The notes under the pieces were generated by a model. That model saw only the letters and a program-made list of their open reading frames with translations. It searched no databases and was not told the origin of the DNA. Below are positions 5,085 to 5,108 of a stretch of 5,108 nt of DNA, in pieces. How positions within the stretch are numbered: position 1 is the first letter of the stretch; each line of letters begins with the position of its first letter. The position numbers and the translations under genes are program-made. Location of the stretch: the NCBI GenBank assembly GCA_043779285.1, contig JAYWEL010000087.1, positions 1 to 5,108 on the forward strand, read 5' to 3'. This DNA is from MGR-bin208 sp043779285. Lineage in GTDB: Bacteria > Bacteroidota > Bacteroidia > Chitinophagales > Chitinophagaceae.

Positions 5085-5102
5085 CCTGCCCGTTCGGTCA
5101 GG
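5085..5102. repeat. GC-rich imperfect palindrome at the window end
   Basis: CCTGCCCG, a TT centre and CGGTCAGG form an 18-nt near-palindrome with one mismatched pair, followed by GGCGGGCG at the very end. It resembles short GC-rich palindromes dispersed in many Bacteroidota genomes (recalled pattern, not searched). Such a repeat would explain why an assembly stops here. Confidence 0.5.
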
Positions 5103-5108
5103 CGGGCG

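Overview
The window looks like chromosomal DNA from a member of the Bacteroidota, probably a Cytophagia, Sphingobacteriia or Chitinophagaceae-type organism. The evidence is AT-rich coding sequence, A-rich leaders without Shine-Dalgarno sites, futalosine-pathway menaquinone genes, and NarL/LuxR-type response regulators with the linker style common in that phylum. This assignment comes from protein style; no ribosomal RNA marker is present. Both extreme ends are GC-rich and repetitive (1-50 and about 5085-5108), which suggests a short draft contig broken at repeats.

Layout. On the + strand, 97-756 is mqnB (futalosine hydrolase) and 784-1635 is mqnD (1,4-dihydroxy-6-naphthoate synthase, TTG start). 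They form a two-gene menaquinone unit with a 27-nt gap. A short gap (1636-1770) carries a possible remnant of an outer-membrane protein C-terminus. The - strand then holds a class IV aminotransferase-fold gene (1771-2607, most like aminodeoxychorismate lyase), a strong intrinsic terminator (2611-2650), response regulator 1 (2671-3348), a 529-nt non-genic interval, and response regulator 2 (3878-4534). From 4535 to the end no convincing gene is seen, but the stretch is dense in hairpins and in direct and inverted repeats.

How it works together. MqnB and MqnD are two steps of the alternative menaquinone route that starts from chorismate. The aminotransferase-fold protein would also draw on chorismate, for folate, if it is a PabC. 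The two response regulators are clear paralogues in tandem with no histidine kinase in the window. Both have a 12-nt motif (TTTACTATAGAA on their coding strand) upstream.

The most interesting part is the interval between the two regulators. It contains a cluster of inverted TACCT half-sites that could be a LuxR/NarL-type operator. It also contains a + strand intrinsic terminator with no annotated + strand gene before it, and a 53-codon open stretch with a faint ECF sigma region-2 look. Together these suggest an undescribed short + strand transcript (sRNA or small/decayed gene) divergent from regulator 1. The other notable area is 4682-5067, with three REP-like hairpins followed by a MITE-like modular repeat.
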